Positions 15,793-25,149 of a DNA stretch of 64,000 nucleotides are shown piece by piece. Position numbers and translations under genes: made by a program. The notes under the pieces are model-generated. The model was not told where the DNA came from and ran no database searches. It saw only the letters and a program-made list of their open reading frames with translations. The DNA is from JBBQLG01 sp038327655 (GTDB taxonomy: Bacteria; Bacteroidota; Bacteroidia; Cytophagales; Spirosomataceae), in NCBI GenBank assembly GCA_038327655.1, contig JBBQLG010000011.1, forward strand, positions 4,520 through 68,519. The letters are read 5' to 3'. The first letter of the stretch is position 1. Each line of letters opens with the position of its first letter.

Positions 15793-15913
15793 AAAATCAA
15801 GGTAATATATCGTCGCAAACTACGCAATTTTACCGCCGGGTATACTCCTGCTCACCACCCCGTTCCAGTAGCTGCGTCACCGGCGATTGGACCCAACCAA
15901 ATAGCGTTACCGC

Positions 15914-16570
15914 ATGGCTTTTGTTCCCTATCACCCCACGTTTATACCCTCCGAAGCGGACCTGGCCACCCGAAGCCGTGATTACTACACGTTTATGAAC
16001 ACCCGGCGTACCATACGCGATTTTTCGGATCGACCTGTTCCCCGTGAAGTGATCGAAAACCTGGTGATGACAGCGTCGACGGCTCCGTCGGGAGCCAATA
16101 AACAACCGTGGACATTCTGCGTTGTGGGTGACCCGGACCTGAAACGCCGGATTCGGGAAGCCGCCGAAGCCGAAGAATACCGGAGTTATACATCCCGGAT
16201 GTCAGCCGAATGGCTCGAAGACCTGGCCCCGCTGGGCACCGACTGGCAGAAACCGTTTCTGGAAACGGCACCCTGGCTGATCATCGTTTTCCGGCGCATC
16301 TACGAGACGACGGGCGACCAGAAACGGCCGAACTATTACGTGATGGAATCAGTCGGTCTGGCGGGTGGATTTCTGCTGGCAGCCATTCACCAGGCGGGGT
16401 TGGTGGCCCTGACCCATACGCCCAGCCCAATGGACTTTCTGACTAAACTGCTGAATCGTCCGGCCAACGAAAAACCGTTTTTGCTGGTGCCCGTTGGCTA
16501 CCCCGCCGGGGCCGTGCAGGTGCCGGATATCCAGCGTAAAGCTCCGCAGGATGTAGTGGTCTGGTTTTGA
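15914..16570 (+). CDS. Nitroreductase family protein
   Basis: A 218-residue FMN-dependent oxidoreductase. The flavin-binding N-terminal motif RRTIRDFSDRPVP is at about 35-47, and TASTAPSGANKQPW at about 62-75 places the FMN phosphate site. The C-terminal part has the usual THTPSPMDFLTKLL and LVPVGYPA segments. It probably uses NAD(P)H to reduce nitro or quinone compounds. This subgroup also resembles iodotyrosine deiodinase-like enzymes, so the real substrate is unclear. It appears monocistronic. Confidence 0.85.
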   Translation: MAFVPYHPTFIPSEADLATRSRDYYTFMNTRRTIRDFSDRPVPREVIENLVMTASTAPSGANKQPWTFCVVGDPDLKRRIREAAEAEEYRSYTSRMSAEWLEDLAPLGTDWQKPFLETAPWLIIVFRRIYETTGDQKRPNYYVMESVGLAGGFLLAAIHQAGLVALTHTPSPMDFLTKLLNRPANEKPFLLVPVGYPAGAVQVPDIQRKAPQDVVVWF

Positions 16571-16686
16571 CGGAAATCGGGTTACCAATGCTCCGGCTGG
16601 TTTCGCCCAACAGGACCGTTTAATAAATGTTTTATTAGCATTTGAGTGTTCTGCTTAGACTTGCGGCCTAACTAAACCTCGATTGT

Positions 16687-16923
16687 ATGAATTTCCTTTT
16701 CTCGATTATCTTAGGTGGCGTGGCTGGTTACATTGCCAGTCGGATTATGGGTTCGCACAATAGTGCCCTCATCAACATCATTCTGGGCATCGTCGGCGGT
16801 CTGGTCGGTGGATTTGTCGCCCGGCAACTGGGCAACAAAAGTGAAAACGACGGCCTCGTCATGAACCTGCTGATCTCCGTTGTTGGTGCCATCATTCTGA
16901 TCTTTGTCGGCCGACTCTTTTAG
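16687..16923 (+). CDS. GlsB/YeaQ/YmgE family stress-response membrane protein
   Basis: A 78-residue very hydrophobic protein with three helices and repeated Gly-rich faces (GGVAGYIASRIMG, IILGIVGGLVGGFVARQLG). This is the transglycosylase-associated protein family, small inner-membrane proteins induced by stress whose function is unknown. A second copy is at 55627-55869. A clear terminator follows 23 bp downstream. Confidence 0.9.
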   Translation: MNFLFSIILGGVAGYIASRIMGSHNSALINIILGIVGGLVGGFVARQLGNKSENDGLVMNLLISVVGAIILIFVGRLF

Positions 16924-16945
16924 GGTTTGTGTTTATCCGCCACTC

Positions 16946-16976
16946 AAGCCCCGGCCAGTCAGGTCGGGGCTTTTTT
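16946..16976 (+). terminator. Rho-independent terminator
   Basis: AAGCCCCG and CGGGGCTT arms (16946-16953, 16965-16972) are followed by a T-run. It ends transcription of the GlsB-like gene. Confidence 0.85.
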
Positions 16977-17081
16977 AATGTTTACAGAACCGGGCCATTG
17001 ACTCCACGGCACTTTTCTGTTAAAGAAACGTAAACGATCCGAGGCCCCTACAAACAGGCCTGTTTCGGTCGTTACAGGTTC

Positions 17082-17810
17082 ATGAAACAAGTCTCCCTGT
17101 TCGTACTGGCCCTTTTCAATCTTACGCCAATCAGTCTTTCGCAGGCCAAAAACCCGGCCCTGCACCCGCCATCCGCCCATACCGATTCCACTCCGGTGAT
17201 GGTTTTATCCGCCCTGTTTTTGATTGATTCCCTGTCATCCACCGCATTACCCCCGAACCGATTCTGCGCGGCTCCCCTGCCAACAAGTGCAGACACGCAG
17301 CGGGTAACGGTCCGGCAACAGGCGCGGATACACGAAATTGTGCCGCGCCGGGCCACCATCCGTTCGTTGATACTACCGGGCTTAGGACAAGTCTACAACC
17401 GGCAGTATTGGAAAGTACCCGTGATCTACGCCGGTTTCGGAATAGCTGTCTATTTCTTCACTACAAATCAGAATTTATACACCCGGTACATTACCGGTTA
17501 CCGCGAGGCTTACCGGTCCCCGGCAATTAACCCGCTCTTTGGGATGAAAACGGCCGTTGTTCTGGGGGCAGTCAGGACTGTCGACTACCTGAAACGCGCG
17601 ACCGACTACTACGGCCGACAACGCGACTTAACCGTTATACTCACCGTTGCCGGATGGCTGCTCAACGCCGTAGAAGCCAACGTAGCCGCGCATCTGAAGA
17701 CATTCGATATCTCCGAAGACTTGTCGATGCAGGTTAAACCGGGCCTATTGTCGCTGTCGGAAATAGGCCTGGCACCGGGCGTTCGGGTAATATTTGTCGT
17801 CAACCGGTGA
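17082..17810 (+). CDS. DUF5683 domain-containing protein
   Basis: A 242-residue protein with an N-terminal signal segment (MKQVSLFVLALFNL), a Pro/Ser-rich low-complexity stretch to about residue 85, then the DUF5683 core. The core includes SLILPGLGQVYNRQYWKVP near 98-116, a membrane helix VIYAGFGIAVYFF, and a second helix near 180 (VILTVAGWLLNAVEANV). The GLGQ-x-YN motif is shared with small membrane proteins found across Bacteroidota. The function is unknown; in many genomes relatives lie near chromosome-partitioning genes, but not here. Confidence 0.82.
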   Translation: MKQVSLFVLALFNLTPISLSQAKNPALHPPSAHTDSTPVMVLSALFLIDSLSSTALPPNRFCAAPLPTSADTQRVTVRQQARIHEIVPRRATIRSLILPGLGQVYNRQYWKVPVIYAGFGIAVYFFTTNQNLYTRYITGYREAYRSPAINPLFGMKTAVVLGAVRTVDYLKRATDYYGRQRDLTVILTVAGWLLNAVEANVAAHLKTFDISEDLSMQVKPGLLSLSEIGLAPGVRVIFVVNR

Positions 17811-17925
17811 GCCGGTCGCTGTTTCGCCTGCTCCTTTTGCCGGAGCGTCCGGGGCACAGATCGGCGGCTCCGCCCGTTAGATACCGGTGCGTTTACGCTT
17901 TAGCCATAAACCCAACACGCCTACC

Positions 17926-18567
17926 ATGAAAAAGAACCTTCTTTACGCGGCCCTCGTCCTGACCGGCCTGTTCCTGAACCTGACCATCCGGTCAATGGCC
18001 GACGGCTGGGTGAGTATTTTCGATGGCAAAACACTGAACGGCTGGAAAGCCGCCGAAAACCCGGGTACATTCAGTGTACAGGATGGGGCGATTGTCGTGT
18101 TCGGACCACGGGCGCACCTGTTCTACGAAGGACCCGTGAACAACCATGTCTTTAAAAATTTCGAGTGGAAAGCGCAGGTCAAAACCATGCCCGGTGCCAA
18201 CTCCGGTATGTTTATTCACACCGAGTACCAGCCCACCGACTGGCCCGCAAAAGGGTACGAGATTCAGGTAAACCAGACCCACACCGACTGGCGCAAAACG
18301 GGTAGCGTGTATGGTTTGCAGGACGTGAGAGAGGTATTCGTGAAGGACGATGAGTGGTACACGGAACACATCATTGTGCAGGGCAAACGGATAATCGTGA
18401 AGGTCAACGACAAAATCATTAACGATTATACCGAACCCGACAGCCTTAGCCGGGCCGGTACGGCAACGCAGCACCGGCTCAGCAGCGGCACGGTGGCGTT
18501 ACAGGGGCACGACCCCAAAAGCAAGGTATTCTACAAAGATATTATGGTAAAGGTATTGCCCGATTAG
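17926..18567 (+). CDS. DUF1080 (3-keto-disaccharide hydrolase-type) secreted protein
   Basis: A 213-residue secreted protein. The start at 17926 (MKKNLLYAALVL) is preferred because it begins a normal signal peptide; an in-frame upstream extension to 17887 is probably untranslated. The DUF1080 beta-sandwich begins with WVSIFDGKTLNGWKA and continues with GANSGMFIHTEY, KGYEIQVNQTH and GSVYGLQDV, all typical positions. Family members act on 3-keto-glycosides, either hydrolysing them or eliminating the aglycone. This makes it a possible partner of the GMC oxidoreductase pairs at 9484-11814 and 36358-38633. It appears to be a single gene. Confidence 0.87.
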   Translation: MKKNLLYAALVLTGLFLNLTIRSMADGWVSIFDGKTLNGWKAAENPGTFSVQDGAIVVFGPRAHLFYEGPVNNHVFKNFEWKAQVKTMPGANSGMFIHTEYQPTDWPAKGYEIQVNQTHTDWRKTGSVYGLQDVREVFVKDDEWYTEHIIVQGKRIIVKVNDKIINDYTEPDSLSRAGTATQHRLSSGTVALQGHDPKSKVFYKDIMVKVLPD

Positions 18568-18715
18568 CGACGCAGCAACTGTTATTTCGGTTTACCCGTC
18601 GTAGGTTGTGTACAACTTTTCGTTTCTTTGTCATGTTGCTACTGTATCTTTTTGCGCCAGTATTAGTCGGCCAGGAGCAATACATAAGCAGGCAATTTAC
18701 CTAAATAACCAGCAA

Positions 18716-18871
18716 ATGGCAACGATCACAAAACGTCCCCGAAGCGTTGCGAAGCGGATGCTTGAAGACAAACAAGAGATTCAGGAATTTTTGAAAACGA
18801 AAGATGAATCCAAAAAGCCCGAAGGTGTCAAATTTGTCGGACTTATCCCCCTATCCGCTTGTAAGGACTGA
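18716..18871 (+). CDS. Small basic protein encoded upstream of DUF6169 gene
   Basis: A 51-residue basic N-terminal region (ATITKRPRSVAKRM) followed by an amphipathic acidic/basic helix (LEDKQEIQEFLKTKDE) and a short tail GVKFVGLIPL. The ATG at 18716 is the first after a non-coding stretch. The 3' end overlaps the start of the DUF6169 gene by 47-68 nt depending on which start that gene uses, so the two are probably translated together. The layout resembles small two-gene modules such as toxin-antitoxin pairs, but no DNA-binding fold is evident. Function unknown. Confidence 0.6.
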   Translation: MATITKRPRSVAKRMLEDKQEIQEFLKTKDESKKPEGVKFVGLIPLSACKD

Positions 18872-19304
18872 GCGCGGAGAGGACGTTATTTACACATTCA
18901 CGACGGACAATAGAATCGATTATGAGATCGTATTCAAATCCGACAGCGACTATTTCCCAGTCGACGATCCAATAGCTCCCCTAACCTTCTCATTCATCCT
19001 GACGCGTGTAAATGAGAAGGCAGGCGGTAATGATCCCAAAATCAAACTCACTGTAATTTACGCCCTGCGAGCAGTTTTCGACACCAACCCCCAGTTCATT
19101 ATCACTTACCAATGCAGCACAGAAAGCCGTCAGGAGCGGGCGAGAGCCGTTTATTTCCAAAAATGGTTTAATGAGTGCGGAGATACCTACTGCCGAATTG
19201 ATTATGCTGATTCCGGCGTATACGCCACCGCTATCTACAAGAACGACCATCCGATGGAGAATGGAATTAAAGCGGCTTTTTCCACTATTTTCCAGGATAA
19301 GTAA
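18804..19304 (+). CDS. DUF6169 family protein
   Basis: A 166-residue soluble protein. I match it to DUF6169 from the opening SPYPLVRTERGEDVIYTFTTDN and the later block DPKIKLTVIYALRAVFDTNP, then RARAVYFQKWFNEC. The C-terminal third has ATAIYKNDHPMENGIKAAF. There is no signal peptide or membrane segment. The ATG at 18804 gives the longest form; GTG at 18825 or TTG at 18834 would trim residues that lie before the conserved start. Base composition is more AT-rich than nearby genes, which hints at acquisition. The function of this family is not known to me. Confidence 0.7.
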   Translation: MNPKSPKVSNLSDLSPYPLVRTERGEDVIYTFTTDNRIDYEIVFKSDSDYFPVDDPIAPLTFSFILTRVNEKAGGNDPKIKLTVIYALRAVFDTNPQFIITYQCSTESRQERARAVYFQKWFNECGDTYCRIDYADSGVYATAIYKNDHPMENGIKAAFSTIFQDK

Positions 19305-19365
19305 TTCCCGTTCCAACGCAACATATTGCGAAGAGATTGCCGAAAGTACGCCCGGTTGACGCTCC

Positions 19366-19809
19366 TCAGGAAAACGTCAGGTTATTGATGGCAAACTTGA
19401 CCAAATCCCTGGCCGAACCCAGTTCCAGTTTACTGACAATACTGGCCTTGTGATTGGCAACGGTTCGGTAACTGATGGCCAGCAAATCAGCAATGGGTTC
19501 GGTCTGGTATCCTTCGCCAATGAGCCGCAACACCCGGAGTTCCTGTTGACCCAACCGCTTGAGGAGCGTATGCGTATCGGCGTTGGCTACCCGTACACTC
19601 GTTATCCGGCTGCGCCGGTCGTCTTCGGCATTGAGCAGATCGCGGATCGCCCAGACGTTGATTTCACTGACGGAGCCAATGAGCGACTCAATTACTTTAC
19701 TGAAATAAGTAGCGACCTGGGGGTGGCTCCCCTCGAAGCGCTGGTAGCCATCCAGCGATGTTTTCAGGGCACTAAGCGTCGCATTGTCGAGTTGTTTCAG
19801 TGCTTTCAT
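19366..19809 (-). CDS. LuxR-type helix-turn-helix protein
   Basis: About 148 residues using the ATG at 19809 (MKALKQLDNATLSALK). An in-frame extension to 19899 crosses a less gene-like region and is less likely. The N-terminal 75 residues are helical with no recognised domain. The C-terminus is a LuxR/GerE DNA-binding domain: LGQQELRVLRLIGEGYQT followed by the recognition helix region SYRTVANHKASIVSKL. No receiver domain is present, so it may respond to a partner protein or be constitutive. It ends close to the divergently placed DUF6169 gene; its target is unknown. Confidence 0.82.
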   Translation of the reverse strand: MKALKQLDNATLSALKTSLDGYQRFEGSHPQVATYFSKVIESLIGSVSEINVWAIRDLLNAEDDRRSRITSVRVANADTHTLLKRLGQQELRVLRLIGEGYQTEPIADLLAISYRTVANHKASIVSKLELGSARDLVKFAINNLTFS

Positions 19810-19926
19810 GGTGCGCGGTGGGCGTGTAGTTAATTTTGACTGATGAATAGCAGACACCCTGATTAATAGACTACCAAAAATAATACCAGAATTACACATG
19901 GGTAACTTTTTGTAGGCTACTAAGCA

Positions 19927-19974
19927 CAGAACACACTCGAAGGCTGTAGGGACGCAGTCTCTGAGTGTGTTCTG
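19927..19974 (-). terminator. Hairpin downstream of the S9 peptidase gene
   Basis: Perfect 12-nt arms (19927-19938 and 19963-19974, CAGAACACACTC and complement) around a 24-nt loop, between the peptidase stop codon at 19996 and the regulator gene. It probably marks the peptidase mRNA 3' end; the U-run is weak. Confidence 0.65.
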
Positions 19975-19995
19975 TTTACAATCCCCTGTCTATAC

Positions 19996-22305
19996 TTACC
20001 GCATACTGTTGCGCGGGTCAGGCTTCATCGTTAGCGGAAATTCACGCGGTGGCTCAACACCCAGCAGGTGCTTCACAAAATAATCCCACCGACGACGGGT
20101 CATGTAGGTCGTGTACGGGCCATATCCGTGCGCACTGTTGGGGAAAAGCACCAGGTCGTAATCTTTATTGGCTTTTTCCAGGGCTTCGACCACCAGCATC
20201 GTATTGGATGGGGGCACATTGTCGTCCATCATGCCGTGGGCCAGCATCAGTTTACCTTTCAGATTTTTGGCGTACAGTTGGTTCGCATGTGCGGCATAAT
20301 CCGACGCCGAGGTCAGACCGTCGTACCGCTCGCCCCAGTCGTCTTCGTAATTGCGGTTGTCGTGGTTGCCCGATTCGGAAATGCCCACTTTAAAGAAGTC
20401 GGGGTACCTGAACATGGCCGTAGCCGTGGCAAATCCACCGCCCGAATGGCCCCAGATGCCGACCCGGCTCGTATCGAGGTAAGCGTATTGCTGCGCTAAC
20501 TGCCGGATACCGGTTACCTGATCGGGCAGCGTGTTCTCCGACATATTGCCGTAGCTCATGTCGTGGAAACTCTTGGAACGCAGCGGATTGCTGGTCCCTT
20601 CGATCTGCACGACCACAAAACCCAGTTCGGCCAGTGCCTGATTGTCTCCTCTGGATGCTGAAAACGACCAGTTGCCCACGCTGCCCCCCTGCGGCCCCGG
20701 ATAAATGTAGTCGACAACCGGATATTTCTGTGCGGGATCGAACTGAGTCGGGGTGTACATCAGCCCGTACAAATCGGTTTTTCCGTCGTGCGCTTTTACC
20801 CGGATCGGAATCGGCGGGTGCCAGCCGGTAGCCGTCAGCCGGGTCATGTCGGCTTTCTCGAGACTGACGATTACTTTACCGGCCAGGGTCCGTACCACAC
20901 TCACCGGCGGCACATCCGGTTGTGAATAGCTGTCGGCAAAATAGGTACCCGACGGCGAAAGGCTTATCCGGTGATTGCCGGCTTCGGGCGTGAGGACCGC
21001 AAAGTTTTTACCATCGAACCCGATCTGACAAAGCTGGGCGAAGTACGGATTGGCCGGTTGCCGTCCGACCGCCATGAAGTATAGCAGGCGTTTGGCCTCA
21101 TCGACTTTGAGCAGTTGGGTAACGACAAACTCCCCTTTGGTAATCTGGTTTTTCAGCTTGCCCGTTGCCGCATCGTACAGGTACAGATGTCCCCAGTTAT
21201 CGCGCTCCGAGAACCAGATAAACTCGTTGGTTTTGGCTAAGTACCGCCAGTTGATGGTACCCCACCCCGATTCATACTGGGTCGCCACGGTTTCGTCAAA
21301 CACTTCCCGGACGGCACCCGTTGCGGCATCGGCAAGGCGGACTTTTTCCTGCTTATGATCGCGCGAGGTGGATACGAACGCCAGTTTTGACCCGTCGTCG
21401 GTCCAGTTCACATCGTCGAACGTGCCGCTGCTCGAAATGTCGTCGCTCAGGGTGCCCCGGTGCGGATCGGGCGGTATTTGCAGGGTTACGACTTTTCCGG
21501 CATCCACGTCGATGATGACCCGCTGAATGGTTGGAATAACCGCATCACCCGGCAGGGGATATTTCCATTGTTTCAGGATGGGTTTGCCCACGTTGGTGGT
21601 TACTAAATACATGTCGCTCACCTGCCGCTGATCCTGCCTGAAGGTGGCGATCTTCTTCGAGTCCGGCGACCACGCTAACACGGGCCGGTCGCTCGACCGC
21701 CACCCGGCGTTATCGGTGGCATAGCCGAAATCCTTGATGCCGTCGGTCGTCAGTTGGGTTTGCGCGCCGGTTTGCACGGTACGCACCCACAAATTGTACT
21801 CCTTAATGTAAGCGGCCCGTTTCCGGTCGGGCGACAGCACCTCGTTGCTACTGTTTGTTACCGGAGCCTTCGTAGTATCGGTCATTAGCTGATTGGTCAA
21901 TAGCCCATACCGCCAGGCTATGCCCCCGGCCTGAAACGTAATGGCCTGATTATCGGGCGAAAAGCCAATACTCTGGAAGGGCAACCCCGATGCTTCATAG
22001 GCTTTGCCCAGCGCGGTCGAGAGCATTCCGGCCAGTTTCTGATGATCGAAAGCAGTCGTACGCGTGCCTTTGGCGGGATCGACCAGCATAAATTCACTGC
22101 CGGTCGCGCTTAAGTCACGGTACCAGAACCGGTTATCCGGCAACCAGTTCGGCCGCAGATTGCCGTGATCCACGAGTTGTTCGGCATTGGACGCGACGAA
22201 CCGCTGGGCCTGTTCGTAGGTCCTGGCGGTTACGGCAGGGCGCGGTTGCCCATAGGCGGGTACCAGCAGGACAAAGGGCAAGCCGGTCAGTATGGTTTTA
22301 AGCAT
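19996..22305 (-). CDS. S9 family peptidase (dipeptidyl peptidase IV-like)
   Basis: A 769-residue exported serine peptidase. The signal peptide (MLKTILTGLPFVLLVPAYGQ) is followed by an eight-bladed beta-propeller (about 30-480; repeats such as VLAWSPDSKKIATFR, WTDDGSKLAFVSTSRD) and an alpha/beta hydrolase domain (about 510-769). The catalytic triad is visible: Ser about 621 in GIWGHSGGGF, Asp in HGMMDDNVPPSN, and His in PNSAHGYG. Family members remove Xaa-Pro dipeptides or act as oligopeptidases in the periplasm. The length is normal. It is monocistronic. Confidence 0.92.
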   Translation of the reverse strand: MLKTILTGLPFVLLVPAYGQPRPAVTARTYEQAQRFVASNAEQLVDHGNLRPNWLPDNRFWYRDLSATGSEFMLVDPAKGTRTTAFDHQKLAGMLSTALGKAYEASGLPFQSIGFSPDNQAITFQAGGIAWRYGLLTNQLMTDTTKAPVTNSSNEVLSPDRKRAAYIKEYNLWVRTVQTGAQTQLTTDGIKDFGYATDNAGWRSSDRPVLAWSPDSKKIATFRQDQRQVSDMYLVTTNVGKPILKQWKYPLPGDAVIPTIQRVIIDVDAGKVVTLQIPPDPHRGTLSDDISSSGTFDDVNWTDDGSKLAFVSTSRDHKQEKVRLADAATGAVREVFDETVATQYESGWGTINWRYLAKTNEFIWFSERDNWGHLYLYDAATGKLKNQITKGEFVVTQLLKVDEAKRLLYFMAVGRQPANPYFAQLCQIGFDGKNFAVLTPEAGNHRISLSPSGTYFADSYSQPDVPPVSVVRTLAGKVIVSLEKADMTRLTATGWHPPIPIRVKAHDGKTDLYGLMYTPTQFDPAQKYPVVDYIYPGPQGGSVGNWSFSASRGDNQALAELGFVVVQIEGTSNPLRSKSFHDMSYGNMSENTLPDQVTGIRQLAQQYAYLDTSRVGIWGHSGGGFATATAMFRYPDFFKVGISESGNHDNRNYEDDWGERYDGLTSASDYAAHANQLYAKNLKGKLMLAHGMMDDNVPPSNTMLVVEALEKANKDYDLVLFPNSAHGYGPYTTYMTRRRWDYFVKHLLGVEPPREFPLTMKPDPRNSMR

Positions 22306-22561
22306 AAGTGGGGTAAGGTATAAGCGATGACTGGGGTATAACGGGAGGGTTTCGCGTTCCGGTTGGTTAGGACTCCTGTAACAATGGCTAAAAATAGGCA
22401 GTAGACCGTGTCAAACAGGCTTTCGGCGCGAATTATCTCGGCTACCCCTGACAGGCGCCAAGTTTAATAGATTTCATTGATGGATTCATAGAAACTATAG
22501 ATATAATTTATAGATGGCGTTGTTGTAAATTTGTTACGTCAACTACCGAAATCTTACCAAC

Positions 22562-24820
22562 ATGGAACACAACACGGATCATGGTGCCTTAGCGCACATT
22601 AACGATGAAAGCACGGCCTTCGATAGCCCGGCCGGCAAATGCCCGTTTCATAGTGGCGTAATCAAGCAAAGTGCCGGTAGCGGCACGAGAAACCGCGACT
22701 GGTGGCCCAATCAGTTGAAACTGAACATCCTGCGCCAGAACGCTGACCTGTCCAACCCGATGGGCAAGGATTTCAATTACGCCGAGGCCTTCAAAACACT
22801 CGATCTGGACGCCGTGAAGAAAGACATCTTCGCGCTGATGACCAACTCGCAGGACTGGTGGCCCGCCGACTACGGTCACTATGGCCCGTTCTTTATTCGG
22901 ATGGCCTGGCACAGTGCCGGTACGTACCGCATTCAGGATGGCCGGGGTGGCGCGGGCTTTGGTACCCAGCGCTTTGCGCCCCTGAACAGTTGGCCCGACA
23001 ACGCGAACCTCGACAAGGCGCGTTTGCTGCTCTGGCCGATCAAACAGAAATACGGTAAGAAACTTTCCTGGGCCGACCTGATGATTCTGGCCGGTAACTG
23101 CGCCCTGGAGTCGATGGATTTCAAGACCTTCGGTTTCGGTGGTGGCCGGGCGGACGTTTGGGAGCCAGCCGAAGACATCTACTGGGGTCCCGAACGGGAA
23201 TGGCTCGGCGATGAGCGCTACACCGGCGACCGGGAACTGGAGAACCCGCTGGGTGCCGTTCAGATGGGTCTGATCTACGTGAATCCGGAAGGGCCTAACA
23301 GCAACCCGGACCCGCTGGCGTCGGCCCGTGACATTCGGGAAACCTTCGGACGCATGGCCATGAGCGACGAAGAAACGGTGGCGTTGATTGCCGGTGGACA
23401 CTCCTTCGGCAAAACCCACGGGGCGGCCGATCCGGGTAAGTACATGGGTAAAGAACCCGCCGGGGCTGGCATTGAAGAGCAGAGCATGGGCTGGAAAAAC
23501 ACGTTCGGCACCGGCAACGCCGGCGACACGATCACCAGCGGTCTGGAAGTAACCTGGACCACGACGCCAACCAAGTGGAGCAACGACTATTTTGACCACC
23601 TGTTCGGCTACGAATGGGAACTAACAAAGAGTCCGGCCGGTGCGCATCAGTGGCAACCCAAAGATGGTGCCGGTGCCGGTACCGTACCCGATGCCCACGA
23701 TCCGTCAAAGCGCCACGTGCCCACGATGTTAACGACGGACATCGCCCTGCGGGTAGATCCGGCCTACGAGAAAGTGTCGCGACGCTTCCACGAAAACCCG
23801 GACGCGTTTGCTGATGCGTTCGCCAGAGCCTGGTTTAAGCTGACCCACCGCGACATGGGTCCACGGGAACGCTACCTCGGCCCGGATGTACCAGCGGAAA
23901 TACTGATCTGGCAGGACCCCATTCCGGCCGTTACGCACGAGCTGATCGACGAGCAGGATATCGCCGGGTTGAAGGCGAATATTCTGGCCTCCGGCCTGAC
24001 GGTATCTCAATTGGTATCGACCGCCTGGGCATCGGCCTCCACCTTCCGGGTTTCCGACAAGCGCGGTGGTGCCAACGGTGCCCGTGTTCGCTTAGCCCCG
24101 CAGAACGGCTGGGAAGTGAACAACCCGGCGCAGTTAGCGAACGTATTGGGAACGCTGACGAGCATTCAGGAGGAGTTCAACAGCATTCAGACGGGCAACA
24201 AACAGGTTTCATTAGCCGACCTGATCGTGCTGGCCGGATGTGCCGGAATCGAAAAGGCAGCCGCGAATGGTGGCCATGCGGTAACCGTGCCCTTCGCACC
24301 GGGACGCACCGATGCGTCGCAGGAGGAAACGGATGTGGAATCATTCGCCGTTCTCGAACCGGCTGCCGATGGCTTCCGCAACTACCTGAAGCCCAGACAC
24401 CGGGCTACGGCGGAGGAACTGCTGGTTGACCAGGCGCAACTGCTGACGCTGACCGCACCGGAGATGACGGTACTGATCGGCGGGATGCGGGTGCTGAACA
24501 CGAATTTCGGTCAGACCCGGCACGGCGTCTTCACCAAGCAGACAGACGCACTCACCAACGACTTTTTCGTGAACCTGCTCGATTTGGGTACAACGTGGCG
24601 TGCGACGTCCGATGCGCAGAACGTGTTTGTTGGCAGCGACCGGACGACCGGCGAAGTGAAGTGGACCGGCACCCGTGTCGACCTCATCTTCGGGTCGAAT
24701 TCGGAACTGCGTGCCCTTGCTGAAGTCTACGCTTGTGCGGATTCGCAGGAGCAGTTCGTTCAGGACTTCGTGGCGGCATGGGCCAAAGTGATGAACCTGG
24801 ACCGTTTCGACCTGGCCTGA
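22562..24820 (+). CDS. katG: Catalase-peroxidase KatG
   Basis: A 752-residue bifunctional haem enzyme that destroys hydrogen peroxide. The two tandem peroxidase-like halves are complete. The distal site is RMAWHSAGTYR with W116 and H117. The Met-Tyr-Trp adduct residues are W116, Y239 (LIYVNPEGP) and M265 (GRMAMSDEE), spaced as in characterised KatG. The proximal haem ligand is H280 in GGHSFGKTHGA. The C-terminal half (from about 430) lacks haem residues, as usual. The 256-bp upstream spacer is AT-rich and has TAAATTTG at 22526-22533, a candidate -7 element without a good -33 partner. No OxyR or Fur-type gene is adjacent. Confidence 0.97.
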   Translation: MEHNTDHGALAHINDESTAFDSPAGKCPFHSGVIKQSAGSGTRNRDWWPNQLKLNILRQNADLSNPMGKDFNYAEAFKTLDLDAVKKDIFALMTNSQDWWPADYGHYGPFFIRMAWHSAGTYRIQDGRGGAGFGTQRFAPLNSWPDNANLDKARLLLWPIKQKYGKKLSWADLMILAGNCALESMDFKTFGFGGGRADVWEPAEDIYWGPEREWLGDERYTGDRELENPLGAVQMGLIYVNPEGPNSNPDPLASARDIRETFGRMAMSDEETVALIAGGHSFGKTHGAADPGKYMGKEPAGAGIEEQSMGWKNTFGTGNAGDTITSGLEVTWTTTPTKWSNDYFDHLFGYEWELTKSPAGAHQWQPKDGAGAGTVPDAHDPSKRHVPTMLTTDIALRVDPAYEKVSRRFHENPDAFADAFARAWFKLTHRDMGPRERYLGPDVPAEILIWQDPIPAVTHELIDEQDIAGLKANILASGLTVSQLVSTAWASASTFRVSDKRGGANGARVRLAPQNGWEVNNPAQLANVLGTLTSIQEEFNSIQTGNKQVSLADLIVLAGCAGIEKAAANGGHAVTVPFAPGRTDASQEETDVESFAVLEPAADGFRNYLKPRHRATAEELLVDQAQLLTLTAPEMTVLIGGMRVLNTNFGQTRHGVFTKQTDALTNDFFVNLLDLGTTWRATSDAQNVFVGSDRTTGEVKWTGTRVDLIFGSNSELRALAEVYACADSQEQFVQDFVAAWAKVMNLDRFDLA

Positions 24821-25149
24821 TTACGGCGTAATATTTTATAGTGCAAAGAGGTGGTTCGGCAACGGACCACCTCTTTTTGATTGGGGGCCACCTCAAATCG
24901 GGGGGCCTCATCATCAGAACTGGCTTAACAAAGGAAGTAAGGACAAGTTGTGTTTTTGCCTGCATTTAAGCCGGATGGCCGATGCCATTGAAAAAAGGCG
25001 AAATTGCGTCCCGTTGAGGGTCGGTCAGTGGCTTACACCGTTTGGTCATGACTCTGTGGTTTGGTGACCACATAGTTGGCGAGACGCTCAGCCTTTCTCA
25101 ATTCCCAAACATCCTCCGAGCATCAGGCATTAAGATAGTCCAGATAACT
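24821..25149. other. 329-bp intergenic region after katG
   Basis: It contains the katG terminator (24845-24878). The remainder up to the histidine phosphatase start has no long conserved frame that I trust. A reading frame open from 25042 is in phase with the phosphatase, but that extra segment has no family-like sequence. Confidence 0.6.
24845..24878 (+). terminator. katG terminator
   Basis: AAAGAGGTGGT (24845-24855) pairs with ACCACCTCTTT (24866-24876), followed by further T residues. Only 25 bp after the katG stop. Confidence 0.88.

Noticed and set aside
18608..18715. N-terminal extension of the small basic protein
   Set aside because: The upstream residues are Cys/Ser-rich and unlike a conserved protein; the ATG at 18716 better matches the compact basic start.
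22589..23599. 336-codon open frame on the minus strand inside katG
   Set aside because: Fully antisense to katG and without domain or signal features.
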